A stretch of 64,000 nt of DNA from Opitutales bacterium (lineage in GTDB: Bacteria > Verrucomicrobiota > Verrucomicrobiia > Opitutales > UBA2995): the NCBI GenBank assembly GCA_022824405.1, contig JAJDZZ010000015.1, forward strand, positions 37,501 through 101,500, read 5' to 3'. The notes under the pieces were generated by a model. The model ran no database searches, had not been told where the DNA came from, and saw only the letters and a program-made list of their open reading frames with translations. Of this stretch, positions 8,678 through 17,502 are shown in pieces. The position numbers and the translations under genes are program-made. Within the stretch, counting starts at the first letter, position 1. Each line of letters begins with the position of its first letter.

Positions 8678-11149
8678 TCAGGGGATTTGCTTTACCCGGG
8701 GCAGCCAGCCTTTCACCGCGTGCATGGTGCTGTCGAAATCGACCATGGGCAGTTCGTAATACTGCACCACGTCGACCGGGGCCTTGACCAGCCGGGTGTC
8801 CAAGTATCCTTTGATATTCAACCTTACCCGGGTTTCAGCCGATTCCGCATTGGGGGGCAGGATGTCGATATCCAGGGAAGAGTCCTTGAGGTTGGCCAGG
8901 GCGGAATCGACAACGAATCCGTTTCGGTCCCTTGCCGCCATCATTTCCCTATCCTCATCGCGGAAAACCTTCAGGCTCAAATAACCCGTTTCTCCGGTGG
9001 GGGTGCTCAAATTGCCCCGCCCGAGACTGAATTCGTCGTTTCTTAAATCCCATTGGAAGGGAATGACCCCTGAAACGGTTCCTTCGGCCAACCCTACCAC
9101 GTTGGGGATATAGGGGAGCACTTCCTCTGTCTTTATGTCGGTCACTCCGATTTCAGATTCGATGAACATATCCTCGCGCCCCACCGAGATGTCGGCGAGT
9201 TGAATCGATCCGCCCAAGGTTTCGATCCTGGTTTCAAAAACGTTGATTCGCCTATCGATTTCCAGATCGGTCTCAAAATTGTTTCCCTCCCACTCCATTG
9301 CCCGGATGTGGGCTATGGTTACGGACTCACCGGTTTTAAAAGAAAAAGGATCCAGCGATTGCAACTTACCGGAACCGTTAATGGTATCCAGGACCAAACC
9401 TCCCCTTTCGTAATACCCGCCCCTCAGGGTAATGGCTATTTCCGGCCGGAATGACACGGCGTTCAGGGCCAATTCGGCTTGCCCTGACACATTTCCCGAC
9501 AAGTGGAACGGGCTGGACAACCAGCGATCCCAGGCATGGAAATCTTCCAGTTGGTAATCGGGCAAAAACAAGCGGCATAACAGACCTTTCGCCTCATCTG
9601 CCCGCAGGGCGTAATTGAGGTCGATGTTGCCCGGGTTTACGGTCAGAACCCCCGTCAACCTTTGCCAAGTCGATTGTTCGCCCGGCAGGGCGGCCAGGTC
9701 GAGAGATCCCAAGGTTTGAAAGTCGCCCACAATGTTTAATTGCCCGTTTTCGCCGGGAAGCCAGGTCATCGCCACATCGCGGGCCACCTCCTGGTCAAAC
9801 CGGTAGATAGTACCTTCCTCAACCGCCATGCGGGAGAGGTATTGCCGGGGGGCATCCAGGATAAACCGCCCCAAATTTCCCAGCGGAATGGGGTGGTCGA
9901 GGGCGGCGTGAATATCGCCGGTGGCGAAATTGGCCTGTAGAATCGGCGATAGGAACAAGCCCTCTTCGAGCCAAATGTCAGCGGAAGCTTTTTTCAGGGT
10001 ATCGCCCGCTATCCGGGCGTTAATCATGAGGTCTGCTCCCGAGCCCCCCAATTGTTGCGACATCTCGGCGCTCAGGTGCAAATCCAAACCCATGAATTGA
10101 AAGTCCGCCCCATCCTCATCGGCCAGAACGGCCACTTCCACGGGAACGCCTTCGCTTCCGCTACGCTCCAGATGGAGGTCGGCGATGGGGAACTGGGAGG
10201 AAAAGGAAAAGGTATCCAACTGCATCTGGATGGCCGGTCCGGCCTCGACGAAAGTCCTTCCCTGACAATGGAAAGTGGCGTTGAGGAAATCCTCGAAACG
10301 GCCTTCTCCGGCGAAATCCACCGTGGCCAGTCCGGGGGTCCATTTCAAGCTGGACCGGTTGTTGAAGTGGGAAAGCTGCATGCCGTTATAGTGGATGCTC
10401 ACGTCGGAAAATCGGCCCCGCATATGACCCGATTGTATGGCATTGTAGTCCCCTTCGAAATAGTAATCGGTCTGTACCGAACCTCCGTGCCAATCGAACC
10501 AGGGCTCCACGTCGAAAATATCCCAAATGGATTGGCTGAAACGGTGGTCCACCTCAACCTCGCCGGCAAAATGATGCCAACCCGTCTCCCAGTCCAAGAC
10601 TCCGGTCCCGGTCAAGGGATTTCCCTCTGCTTCGATGTCGAGCCTCCAATCCAGTTTGGTCCCCTTTAGGAAAAGCTCGCCATCAACCGTGCCGGCGATC
10701 TGGCGTCCCCGATTCTGGTAATGTAAATCCCCCTTCTCCAGTACGATCCGGACCGGGATGGGCATGGCGAAAGAATCGGCTTCGGGAAGTTCGGAAATGG
10801 CCTTGTTAACGGCCCCGATACCCTGGGGCATTTTGGCGTTTATGCCGGCCCAAAACCCCTTGATCGTCATTTTCAGGGGTAGGTCTTCCCCATAACCCTC
10901 AAAAAGGGAACCGAATTCGATCACTTCGGTGGCCAGATCGAGCCCAGCGATGTGCAGGCGCAAATCTCTCACCACCGGGCGGGATAGCCCTTCGATGCGA
11001 AACTCGATTGAATCGGTCTCAATACCAATTTGTTTGAGTTTTTCGATAAACCGGGTCTCGGCATAGTGGGGGATTACCCACCAGGACGCCACCAAAACCA
11101 CCCCCAAAAAAAGGCCCGGTAGAATCCATAGAAGTTTTTTCAACGTCAC
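8678..11149 (-). CDS. AsmA/YdbH-like envelope protein
   Basis: An 823-residue protein with one N-terminal membrane anchor (LLWILPGLFLGVVLVASWWV) and a long beta-rich periplasmic part without catalytic motifs. The layout, the conserved late region (LDIDILPPNA, KGYLDTRLVKAPVDVVQYY) and the repeated beta-strand pattern resemble YdbH and the wider AsmA group, which bridge the inner and outer membranes and are implicated in phospholipid transport. The family call is by pattern, not alignment. It is transcribed alone, divergent from the gamma-glutamyltransferase gene. No YnbE/YdbL-like partners are seen next to it. Confidence 0.6.
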   Translation of the reverse strand: MTLKKLLWILPGLFLGVVLVASWWVIPHYAETRFIEKLKQIGIETDSIEFRIEGLSRPVVRDLRLHIAGLDLATEVIEFGSLFEGYGEDLPLKMTIKGFWAGINAKMPQGIGAVNKAISELPEADSFAMPIPVRIVLEKGDLHYQNRGRQIAGTVDGELFLKGTKLDWRLDIEAEGNPLTGTGVLDWETGWHHFAGEVEVDHRFSQSIWDIFDVEPWFDWHGGSVQTDYYFEGDYNAIQSGHMRGRFSDVSIHYNGMQLSHFNNRSSLKWTPGLATVDFAGEGRFEDFLNATFHCQGRTFVEAGPAIQMQLDTFSFSSQFPIADLHLERSGSEGVPVEVAVLADEDGADFQFMGLDLHLSAEMSQQLGGSGADLMINARIAGDTLKKASADIWLEEGLFLSPILQANFATGDIHAALDHPIPLGNLGRFILDAPRQYLSRMAVEEGTIYRFDQEVARDVAMTWLPGENGQLNIVGDFQTLGSLDLAALPGEQSTWQRLTGVLTVNPGNIDLNYALRADEAKGLLCRLFLPDYQLEDFHAWDRWLSSPFHLSGNVSGQAELALNAVSFRPEIAITLRGGYYERGGLVLDTINGSGKLQSLDPFSFKTGESVTIAHIRAMEWEGNNFETDLEIDRRINVFETRIETLGGSIQLADISVGREDMFIESEIGVTDIKTEEVLPYIPNVVGLAEGTVSGVIPFQWDLRNDEFSLGRGNLSTPTGETGYLSLKVFRDEDREMMAARDRNGFVVDSALANLKDSSLDIDILPPNAESAETRVRLNIKGYLDTRLVKAPVDVVQYYELPMVDFDSTMHAVKGWLPRVKQIP

Positions 11150-11278
11150 GGATTAAAGTTACAGGGGATTTCATTTCAGACCAAACCTTTTCCACATAAT
11201 TTCCCAAGGATTTTATTCAACGTTTGACCCCTGTGTTCCGTCTCACTGTTGTCCTGACTGGGAATTACCCTTGAGGTC

Positions 11279-12844
11279 ATGCAGGAAGCCCAGGAAATTG
11301 TCCGGCACGGGGCGGTGGCAGCCGGCCACCGGGAGACCGCCCGCGCCGCTATCCGGATGTTGGAGTCCGGCGGTAATGCTTTCGATGCCGCCGCCGCGTC
11401 CTTTTTCGCGGCCTGCGTGGCTGAGCCCATCTTCTGCTCCCCGGCCGGAGGCGGGTTTCTGTTGGCCCGGACCTCCAACGGGGACGTGGTCTACGACTTT
11501 TTCAACCAGACCCCTTTGCGTAAAAGGCCGGAGTGCGAATTCTATCCGATCCTGGCCGACTTTGGAGATTCCGTGCAGGAATTCCATCTGGGTGCGGGTT
11601 CCTGGGCCACACCGGGGGCCATTCCCGGTGTGATTAAATTCCAGCATGACTTGGGACGGTTACCCCTTCAAACGATTGTGGAGCCCGCTGTAAAGCTGGC
11701 CCGGGAAGGGGTGGTCGTAACCCCTTTCCTCCAACACCTCCTGGAAGTGGTATCGGCCATTTACCTGCGTTCGGGAGCGGGGAGAAGGTTATTTGGCAAT
11801 CCCCATCGGCCCCATCAGCCTCTCCGGGCGGGTCAACGGTTTTTGCCGGAAAAAATGGCTGATTTTTTTCTCAATGTGGCTGGGGATCCGCGGTTGGTCA
11901 CGGAAGGGGAAATCGCCCGCGAAATGGCCCGGTCCAGCCGGGAACGAGGTGGTCACTTGACCCGGGAGGACTTTGCCAATTACCGGGTCCGTTTGCGAAA
12001 TCCCCTCGAACTCAAGTACCGCAACGGCGCCATCCGGACAAATCCAGCCCCCTCCATCGGTGGATCGTTGATCGGACTGGCTCTCGATCTCCTCGAGGAT
12101 TACCCCCTGGCCGACTACGGATTCGGCAGCCCCCTTCACCTGGAAGTTCTGGTTCGCGTCCAGAACATTTTAAACCGGAGCAAACGGGGGTTGCATGACC
12201 CTCCTCCAACCAGGGACGAGATGAAGCCGGAAAATTCCGTCCGCTCAAACCTCCGGGCCTCCCTGCGGGATACCCTGAAAAAGCATCCCCTTCGGGCCCG
12301 GGGCACCACCCATGTCAGTGTGCTCGATTCCAATGGAAATGCCGCGGCAATGAGTGTCAGTAACGGATCGGGTTCCGGGTTCGTGCTGGGAGAATACGGA
12401 TTTACCATGAACAATATGCTGGGGGAAGAAGACCTGAACCCCAAGGGCTTTCACCTGTGGAGGCCCAACCGTCGCATCGCCTCCATGATGGCCCCCACCT
12501 TTGTGGAAAAGGGGGGCTCCCTTTACGTCACCGGCTCGGGCGGCTCCAACCGCATACGCACCGCCGTCCTGCAAGTGATTTCCAATCTGATCGATTTCGA
12601 CATGGGTTTGACCACTGCCGTGGAAGCGCCCCGGTTGCACTTCGAACACGGCACCTTGAACGTAGAGCCGGGGTTTCCGGCGCCTTCGATAACCCATCTC
12701 GAGTCCCGCTTTGAGAGGCTCTTGCCCTGGCGGCAAAACGGATTGTTCTTTGGAGGCACGCATTCCGTTCAACAGGAACGGGATAAAGCGGTCTTTCGAT
12801 GCCAGGGAGATGCCCGCAGAGCTGGCGCGGGGCTAAAAAGTTAA
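11279..12844 (+). CDS. Gamma-glutamyltransferase family protein
   Basis: A 521-residue Ntn-hydrolase of the gamma-glutamyltranspeptidase family. The large-subunit start AAGHRETARAAIRMLESGGNAFDAAAA and the glycine pair GGGFLL are typical. The autoprocessing site and nucleophile is T343 in G-T-T-H-V-S-V-L-D, followed by GNAAAMSVSNGSGSG. Processing would give a large subunit of about 342 and a small one of about 178 residues. No clear signal peptide is seen, so it may act in the cytoplasm on glutathione-like or gamma-glutamyl compounds, as some distant family members do. The ATG is not preceded by a strong Shine-Dalgarno. Confidence 0.85.
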   Translation: MQEAQEIVRHGAVAAGHRETARAAIRMLESGGNAFDAAAASFFAACVAEPIFCSPAGGGFLLARTSNGDVVYDFFNQTPLRKRPECEFYPILADFGDSVQEFHLGAGSWATPGAIPGVIKFQHDLGRLPLQTIVEPAVKLAREGVVVTPFLQHLLEVVSAIYLRSGAGRRLFGNPHRPHQPLRAGQRFLPEKMADFFLNVAGDPRLVTEGEIAREMARSSRERGGHLTREDFANYRVRLRNPLELKYRNGAIRTNPAPSIGGSLIGLALDLLEDYPLADYGFGSPLHLEVLVRVQNILNRSKRGLHDPPPTRDEMKPENSVRSNLRASLRDTLKKHPLRARGTTHVSVLDSNGNAAAMSVSNGSGSGFVLGEYGFTMNNMLGEEDLNPKGFHLWRPNRRIASMMAPTFVEKGGSLYVTGSGGSNRIRTAVLQVISNLIDFDMGLTTAVEAPRLHFEHGTLNVEPGFPAPSITHLESRFERLLPWRQNGLFFGGTHSVQQERDKAVFRCQGDARRAGAGLKS

Positions 12845-12860
12845 CCGCTGAGGACAAGGA

Positions 12861-12907
12861 GGCGCCGAGGGCGCCAATTAGGAATGAGGAATTAGGAATG
12901 AGGAATG
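12861..12907 (+). repeat. Dispersed GGCGCC/AATTAGGAATGA repeat, copy 1
   Basis: Starts with two GGCGCC palindromes four bases apart in a row, then AATTAGGAATGA and further near-tandem GGAATGAGGAAT units. A second copy in opposite orientation occurs at 63362-63404. Both lie in gene-free DNA. Confidence 0.7.
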
Positions 12908-12988
12908 TTTCGATTTGGGAGTTGGTGGGTGAAGTGGAGTGAATCTTGGGAAGAACGCGAGTTTCCTGGGATGGTGATTTGGAGAACT

Positions 12989-13056
12989 GTAGGAGGGGGT
13001 TTATCTCCCGATTGCGTTGAGGTATTTGGAAGATCGTGGAATAAACCCGCTTCTAC
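12989..13056. repeat. REP-like long inverted repeat
   Basis: Arms GTAGGAGGGGGTTTAT (12989-13004) and ATAAACCCGCTTCTAC (13041-13056) pair at 14 of 16 positions around a 36-base loop. The arm sequence resembles REP/BIME-type intergenic elements. A partial half-site (CGGGTTTATTCCC) recurs near 16145, downstream of the PEP-CTERM gene. Confidence 0.55.
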
Positions 13057-13153
13057 CGTTTCGTAATGGGTTATCCATAAAACTTCCATGCGGTTTAATT
13101 CCTTCAGCCTTCTTCCTTCTTCCTTTTTTCCCGTCCCCTCCTAGAGTCGTGGC

Positions 13154-15256
13154 ATGGATCATCCTTTTTTAGAAGAGGCCTTTCGGGTGCGTTGGAGCCG
13201 GTTGACCTCGGAGCGGGTCGAGCCGGACATTGCCCATGCCCTGGAACTGGCCCAGGCCAACATCGATGCTCTGGCCGGGCCTGTTCCGGCTAAACCGACT
13301 TTCCAAAATACCATGCTCGCACTGGAAAAAGCGGTTGAGCAGCTCAACCTGGCCTGGGGAAAAGTGGAGCATCTCAACAGTGTGCGCGATAGCAAAAAGC
13401 TGCGCCGGGCTTACCACAGGATGCTGCCCCGTGTAAGCGGCTTCCATGCCCGGATTCCACTCAATCAAGGCTTGTGGAAACGGATCAAGGCTTATGCCGA
13501 GACGGAGGAGGCCCAGGCCCTTACCGGAACCCGAAAACGTTTTCTGGAGGAAACCGTGGCCGCCTTTAAAAGCAAGGGAGCCGATCTGCCGCCCGATGGG
13601 AGAAAGCGGATTGAGGAAATCGAGGCCAAACTGGCCGAGCTGACCCAGAAGTATGCGGAGAATTGCCTCGACGCCATCAACGCGTGGGAGATGGTGATCG
13701 ACAATGAAGAAGACCTCTCCGGCCTCCCTCAACTGGCGCGGGAGCAAGCCCGGCAAAGCGCGCTGGGCAAAGGCCTTGGCGCCGATGCTGAGCCGAGGTG
13801 GAGGTTCACCCTGCAGGCCCCCTCCATGATCCCGGTCTTGCGTTATGCCGATAAGGAGGAATTGCGGAGAAAAATCTGGACTGCCTTCACCGCCATTGCC
13901 ACCCGGGAACCCCATGATAATCACGATCTGGTGGGGGAGATTCTCGCCCTTCGCCAGGAGAAAGCAGTTTTGCTCGGCTTCAGACATTTTGCCGATCTCG
14001 CTCTGCAAAGGCGCATGGCCGGAACAGGGGCGGTGGCGCTCGCCTTTGTGGAAGGGCTGCATGCCAAAATCAAAACCCGGTTTGACAGGGAAAGCGCCGA
14101 GTTGAAGGCATTTCGAGCAAGGAAGCTGGGCATCGAGCCCGAGTTGCTGAAGCCCTGGGACGCGGCTTACTGGGAGGAAAAATTCCGGAAGGAAGCTTTC
14201 GATTTCGATGCGGAACAACTGCGGCCTTACTTCCCGGTGAATAGGGTGTTGGACGGTTTGTTTACCCTCACCCAAACCTTGTTTGGGGTAACCATCAGGG
14301 AAGCCGAGGCGGTTTTTTCCGAGAATCCGACCACCGGGGAGAAAGATGGCGCTTACGAGGTGTGGCACCCGGCGGTCGAAGTCTTTGAACTGCTGGATGA
14401 AACGGGTGCCCACCTGGGGAGTTTTTACACCGACTGGTTTCCTCGTGAATCCAAGCGAAGCGGCGCCTGGATGAATTATACCATCACCGGAGACCGCTGC
14501 AACGGGAGACGGGAACCCCATCTGGGGCAGATACACGGCAATTTGAGCCCGCCTACAGCGGATAAACCCGCCCTGTTGTCACACAACGATGTGCTGACCC
14601 TCTTCCACGAATTCGGCCACCTCATTCACCACCTTTTCGGAGAGGTGGAAATCAAGTCCATGAACGGGGTCAATGTGGCCTGGGACTTTGTAGAACTGCC
14701 TTCCCAGATCATGGAGAACTGGTGTTGGGATAAGAACGGGCTCGATTTATTTGCCCGCCATTACGAAACAGGAGAAACCCTGCCGGATGAACTTTACCGC
14801 AAAATGAAAGCGGCTCGGAATTTCAATGCCGCATCCTTGGCCATGCGTCAGTTGGCCTTTGGCAAGATGGATCTGGAAATGCACCTGAACTACAACGATT
14901 TCCGTGGAAAAGACCTTGAAGCGGCGCTGGAAAAAATCCTTCTCCCTTATCTGACACCTCGTAAAGGCAAAGTGCCGTTGAATCTATACAATTTCAGCCA
15001 CCTCTTTTCCAATCCCATCGGATACGCCGCCGGCTATTACTCCTATAAATGGGCTGAAGTCCTCGATGCCGATGCCTTCACCCGGTTCGAAAAGGAAGGT
15101 CTGCTCAATCCCGAGACGGGGCGCTCCTTCAAGGACAAGGTGCTGAGCCGCGGCAATGCGGAAGATCCCATGCGGCTTTTTGTCGATTTCATGGGCCGCG
15201 AACCGGACCCGGATTCCTACCTCAGGCGGGAGGGGCTGCTCCAGCAGTCGCGGTAG
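13154..15256 (+). CDS. prlC: M3 family oligopeptidase (oligopeptidase A type)
   Basis: A 700-residue zinc metallopeptidase. The thermolysin-like motif H485-E486-F-G-H489 is followed by the glutamate-ligand segment WDFVELPSQIMENWCWD, a hallmark of PrlC/OpdA. The N-terminal helical part and the length (E. coli PrlC is 680 residues) fit. It degrades short peptides, including cleaved signal peptides, in the cytoplasm; no signal sequence is seen. The ATG at 13154 starts MDHPFLEEAF, as expected for the family. It is a single gene after a repeat-bearing spacer. Confidence 0.92.
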   Translation: MDHPFLEEAFRVRWSRLTSERVEPDIAHALELAQANIDALAGPVPAKPTFQNTMLALEKAVEQLNLAWGKVEHLNSVRDSKKLRRAYHRMLPRVSGFHARIPLNQGLWKRIKAYAETEEAQALTGTRKRFLEETVAAFKSKGADLPPDGRKRIEEIEAKLAELTQKYAENCLDAINAWEMVIDNEEDLSGLPQLAREQARQSALGKGLGADAEPRWRFTLQAPSMIPVLRYADKEELRRKIWTAFTAIATREPHDNHDLVGEILALRQEKAVLLGFRHFADLALQRRMAGTGAVALAFVEGLHAKIKTRFDRESAELKAFRARKLGIEPELLKPWDAAYWEEKFRKEAFDFDAEQLRPYFPVNRVLDGLFTLTQTLFGVTIREAEAVFSENPTTGEKDGAYEVWHPAVEVFELLDETGAHLGSFYTDWFPRESKRSGAWMNYTITGDRCNGRREPHLGQIHGNLSPPTADKPALLSHNDVLTLFHEFGHLIHHLFGEVEIKSMNGVNVAWDFVELPSQIMENWCWDKNGLDLFARHYETGETLPDELYRKMKAARNFNAASLAMRQLAFGKMDLEMHLNYNDFRGKDLEAALEKILLPYLTPRKGKVPLNLYNFSHLFSNPIGYAAGYYSYKWAEVLDADAFTRFEKEGLLNPETGRSFKDKVLSRGNAEDPMRLFVDFMGREPDPDSYLRREGLLQQSR

Positions 15257-15359
15257 CACCGCTCTACCGGGTTATCGGGAAGGATTCGTCACGGTTTTCC
15301 ATCCGAAAAAAACTATTATTAAGCTGGAAAACCGTCTGGAGGCGGATTTTATCGGCAGC

Positions 15360-16130
15360 ATGATTCGATTCCTGAAATGGATATTAATAGCCCTGTTCCT
15401 GGGGAATTTCTTCTCCCTGCTCTCTGCCCAAACCATTTTTTGGGAAGATTTCGACAGTTTTCGCGGAGCGGGATTTCAGGCCGACCCGGTGGCCGGTCAA
15501 TTGGATTCCGATTTCTGGTCCATCAGCGGTTTTAGTGATGGCGACCTCGATTTTGGCGGAACCTATACCACGGGAGACTACAGCAGAGGAACGTCTTTCG
15601 GCCCGGCAAGGACCGGGGGGATTTATGGTTTTGAGTTGGGGGAAAACAGCGGGGATTACATCCTGGGGATTCAGCCCGGAAGCACCGATTTTGCACCGGG
15701 AGCTATTCAACTCAAGTTTACCAATACCACCGGGGATACCCTCCGGGGAATAATTGTCCGCTACGAAATCGCCGTTCTCAACGATCAGGAGAGATCGAGT
15801 TCCTTCAACTTCGCCCACAAAGATGACATTGGGGACACCTTTACCTCCATTCCCGCCTTGGATTATTCCACCCCCGAAACTTCCGACAGTACCCCAGCCT
15901 GGAAGACCATCAGGAGATCGACCACCATCACCGGAATAACATTGGCGGCAGGAGACGATTATTTCCTGCAGTGGTCTTCAGATGGTGTAAGCGGCACGGG
16001 AAGCATGGATCAATTTGGTCTCAACAATGTCGTAATCAGCGCTATTCCGGAACCGTCGACCTACGCCTTGTTCTTCGGCAGTATCGCCTTGGGGGTCGCT
16101 ATCTGGAGAAAAAGACGGAGAGCGGATTAG
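15360..16130 (+). CDS. PEP-CTERM sorting domain protein
   Basis: About 256 residues. An N-terminal signal peptide (MIRFLKWILIALFLGNFFSLLSA) leads to a beta-rich secreted domain of unknown function. The C-terminus carries the PEP-CTERM tripartite signal: P-E-P-S-T-Y, a hydrophobic helix and a basic RKRRR tail. An exosortase would cleave this tail and attach the protein to the surface or an exopolysaccharide. The start is set at 15360 because the upstream open frame (to 15156) overlaps the end of the M3 peptidase and does not resemble protein. The EpsI-type partner at 41.6-42.3 kb fits this sorting pathway; no exosortase gene is in the window. Confidence 0.88.
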   Translation: MIRFLKWILIALFLGNFFSLLSAQTIFWEDFDSFRGAGFQADPVAGQLDSDFWSISGFSDGDLDFGGTYTTGDYSRGTSFGPARTGGIYGFELGENSGDYILGIQPGSTDFAPGAIQLKFTNTTGDTLRGIIVRYEIAVLNDQERSSSFNFAHKDDIGDTFTSIPALDYSTPETSDSTPAWKTIRRSTTITGITLAAGDDYFLQWSSDGVSGTGSMDQFGLNNVVISAIPEPSTYALFFGSIALGVAIWRKRRRAD

Positions 16131-16257
16131 TATCCCGCCCGATACGGGTTTATTCCCAGGACCACGCCAGGATTCTCGGGGCCTTCTTATTGAGTAGCGG
16201 GGTTTACGGACAATAAGGGTATCGCTTTCTGCTACATTCCGTATTACCTTTCGTTAT

Positions 16258-16509
16258 ATGAAAACAATCATCATCAAAGTTCCCGAGGATCTGGACGTGC
16301 GATTGGCTAAGTGGGACAAAAGACTGGGGGTATCGAAATCGGAACTAGCCCGTGAGGCGCTGAAACAAAACCTGGAAGAAAATGATTCCAACACACTTAA
16401 TGAAGAACCTTCGGCCTACGATCTGTTAAAAGACGATCTTGGATGTTTCGAAAGTGGTGTTGGCGATCTTTCCACCAATCCAACGCACATGAATGGATTC
16501 GGTAAGTGA
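16258..16509 (+). CDS. Ribbon-helix-helix antitoxin-like protein
   Basis: An 83-residue protein. Residues 1-45 (IIIKVPEDLDVRLAKWDKRLG, then VSKSELAREALKQNL) form a ribbon-helix-helix DNA-binding domain as in CopG/MetJ-type antitoxins. The rest is an acidic, flexible tail that would bind a toxin. Its stop overlaps the GTG of the following PIN-type reading frame (GTGA), the usual antitoxin-toxin coupling. Because that toxin is truncated, this is probably an orphan antitoxin or a decaying module. Confidence 0.75.
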   Translation: MKTIIIKVPEDLDVRLAKWDKRLGVSKSELAREALKQNLEENDSNTLNEEPSAYDLLKDDLGCFESGVGDLSTNPTHMNGFGK

Positions 16510-16679
16510 AAAGGATTACCCTGGTTGATACCGGTCCATTAGTGGCCGCCTTCGACAGGAGTGACCAACATCACGCTGCAGCGGTTCAACGGCTAACCCG
16601 AATTTCCCTTTCGCACTTTTGGATTGAATTTTCTAATGGAACATCGCCTGCTTGTTCGTTTTCCAACAAGATAGCTTAA
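16506..16679 (+). pseudogene. Truncated PIN-domain toxin (VapC-like) remnant
   Basis: From GTG at 16506 the frame gives 57 residues. The first 30 read RITLVDTGPLVAAFDRSDQHHAAAV, the typical first strand and helix of a PIN ribonuclease with its first catalytic Asp (VDTGPL). After about residue 34 the sequence no longer looks like PIN and stops at 16679. PIN toxins are usually 125-140 residues and need three more acidic residues, all missing here. It is a deletion remnant between the RHH gene and the zinc peptidase. Confidence 0.7.
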
Positions 16680-16691
16680 ACCATAAAATTT

Positions 16692-17408
16692 ATGAGCATC
16701 ACACCTGTATTTTCCTTTTTCATATTGCCGGGGGCTTCCGGCCTGTTGTTGTTCGCTGCCGCTTTCATTTTTGCCATGTGGGCCCAGATGAAGGTCAAAT
16801 CGGCCTATGCCAAATATTCACGCATCCCATCCCGTGGAGGGATTACGGGATACGAGGCGGCCGATGCCATCATGCGCAAGGCGGGTATAAGAGATGTGAA
16901 AATCGTGCGCGTACCCGGCCAACTGACCGATCATTACGACCCCATCAACAAAAAATTGGCCCTGAGCGACCACAACTATCGCAGTTCGAGTCTGGCTGCG
17001 GTGGGGGTTGCCGCCCATGAAGCCGGCCATGCCATCCAACACAAGGTGGGTTACGTCATGATGAACATCCGCCAGACCATGGCGCCGGCGGTCAACGTCG
17101 CGGCGAGTTTTCTGCCCTTTATCATGATCGGGGGCATCTTCCTCGGGTTGCTTCCCTGGGGGTTGGCCATCGATCTGGGGATCATTATTTACGCCCTTTT
17201 GACGTTATTTCATCTGGTCACCCTTCCGGTGGAATTCGACGCCACCAGGCGGGCCAAACGCGAATTGGAGGGACTGGGTATCATTGCCCGCGAGGAAGCG
17301 GGCGGAGTAGCCGCCACCCTGAATGCGGCCGGATGGACCTACGTTGCCGCTTTCGCCGGTTCCTTGATGAATCTGGTTTATTTGATTCTGTTGCGCGGAA
17401 GGAATTAA
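16692..17408 (+). CDS. Membrane zinc metallopeptidase (YugP-like, PF04298 type)
   Basis: A 238-residue integral membrane protein with an N-terminal membrane helix, zinc site H109-E110-A-G-H113 in VAAHEAGHAIQHKVGY, then hydrophobic helices (about 135-180 and 215-235). The lead SAYAKYSRIPSRGGITGYEAA and the later DATRRAKRELEGLGI match the neutral zinc peptidase family that includes YugP. The substrate is unknown, and proteolysis at the cytoplasmic membrane is inferred from the family. The ATG follows 12 bases after the truncated PIN frame. Confidence 0.88.
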   Translation: MSITPVFSFFILPGASGLLLFAAAFIFAMWAQMKVKSAYAKYSRIPSRGGITGYEAADAIMRKAGIRDVKIVRVPGQLTDHYDPINKKLALSDHNYRSSSLAAVGVAAHEAGHAIQHKVGYVMMNIRQTMAPAVNVAASFLPFIMIGGIFLGLLPWGLAIDLGIIIYALLTLFHLVTLPVEFDATRRAKRELEGLGIIAREEAGGVAATLNAAGWTYVAAFAGSLMNLVYLILLRGRN

Positions 17409-17465
17409 AAAAAGGCTGAAGGCTGAATAGGCGCTGGATGCGCCTACTTTGTGGTTCCCTCATTT

Positions 17466-17494
17466 CTTGGCGTTCTTGGGGAGCTTGGCGAGAG
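17466..17494 (+). repeat. Dispersed CTTGGCG/TTCTTGG-type intergenic repeat
   Basis: Reads TTGGCGTTCTTGGGGAGCTT then GGCGAGAG, between the convergent ends of the zinc peptidase and cusA genes. Related versions lie at 54478-54508 (opposite strand) and about 63324-63347. An AGGCGC/GCGCCT hairpin at about 17429-17445 lies just before it. Confidence 0.5.
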
Positions 17495-17502
17495 CATCTT
17501 CT

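Larger units (their letters stand above)
12845..13153. other. Gene-free spacer with dispersed repeats
   Basis: No coding signal is seen in this 309-bp stretch. It holds one copy of a GGCGCC-linked AATTAGGAATGA repeat (12861-12907) and a long imperfect inverted repeat (12989-13056). It ends in a pyrimidine-rich run just before the M3 peptidase start. Confidence 0.6.

Noticed and set aside
13169-14536. 455-codon minus-strand frame
   Set aside because: Shadow of the M3 oligopeptidase gene.
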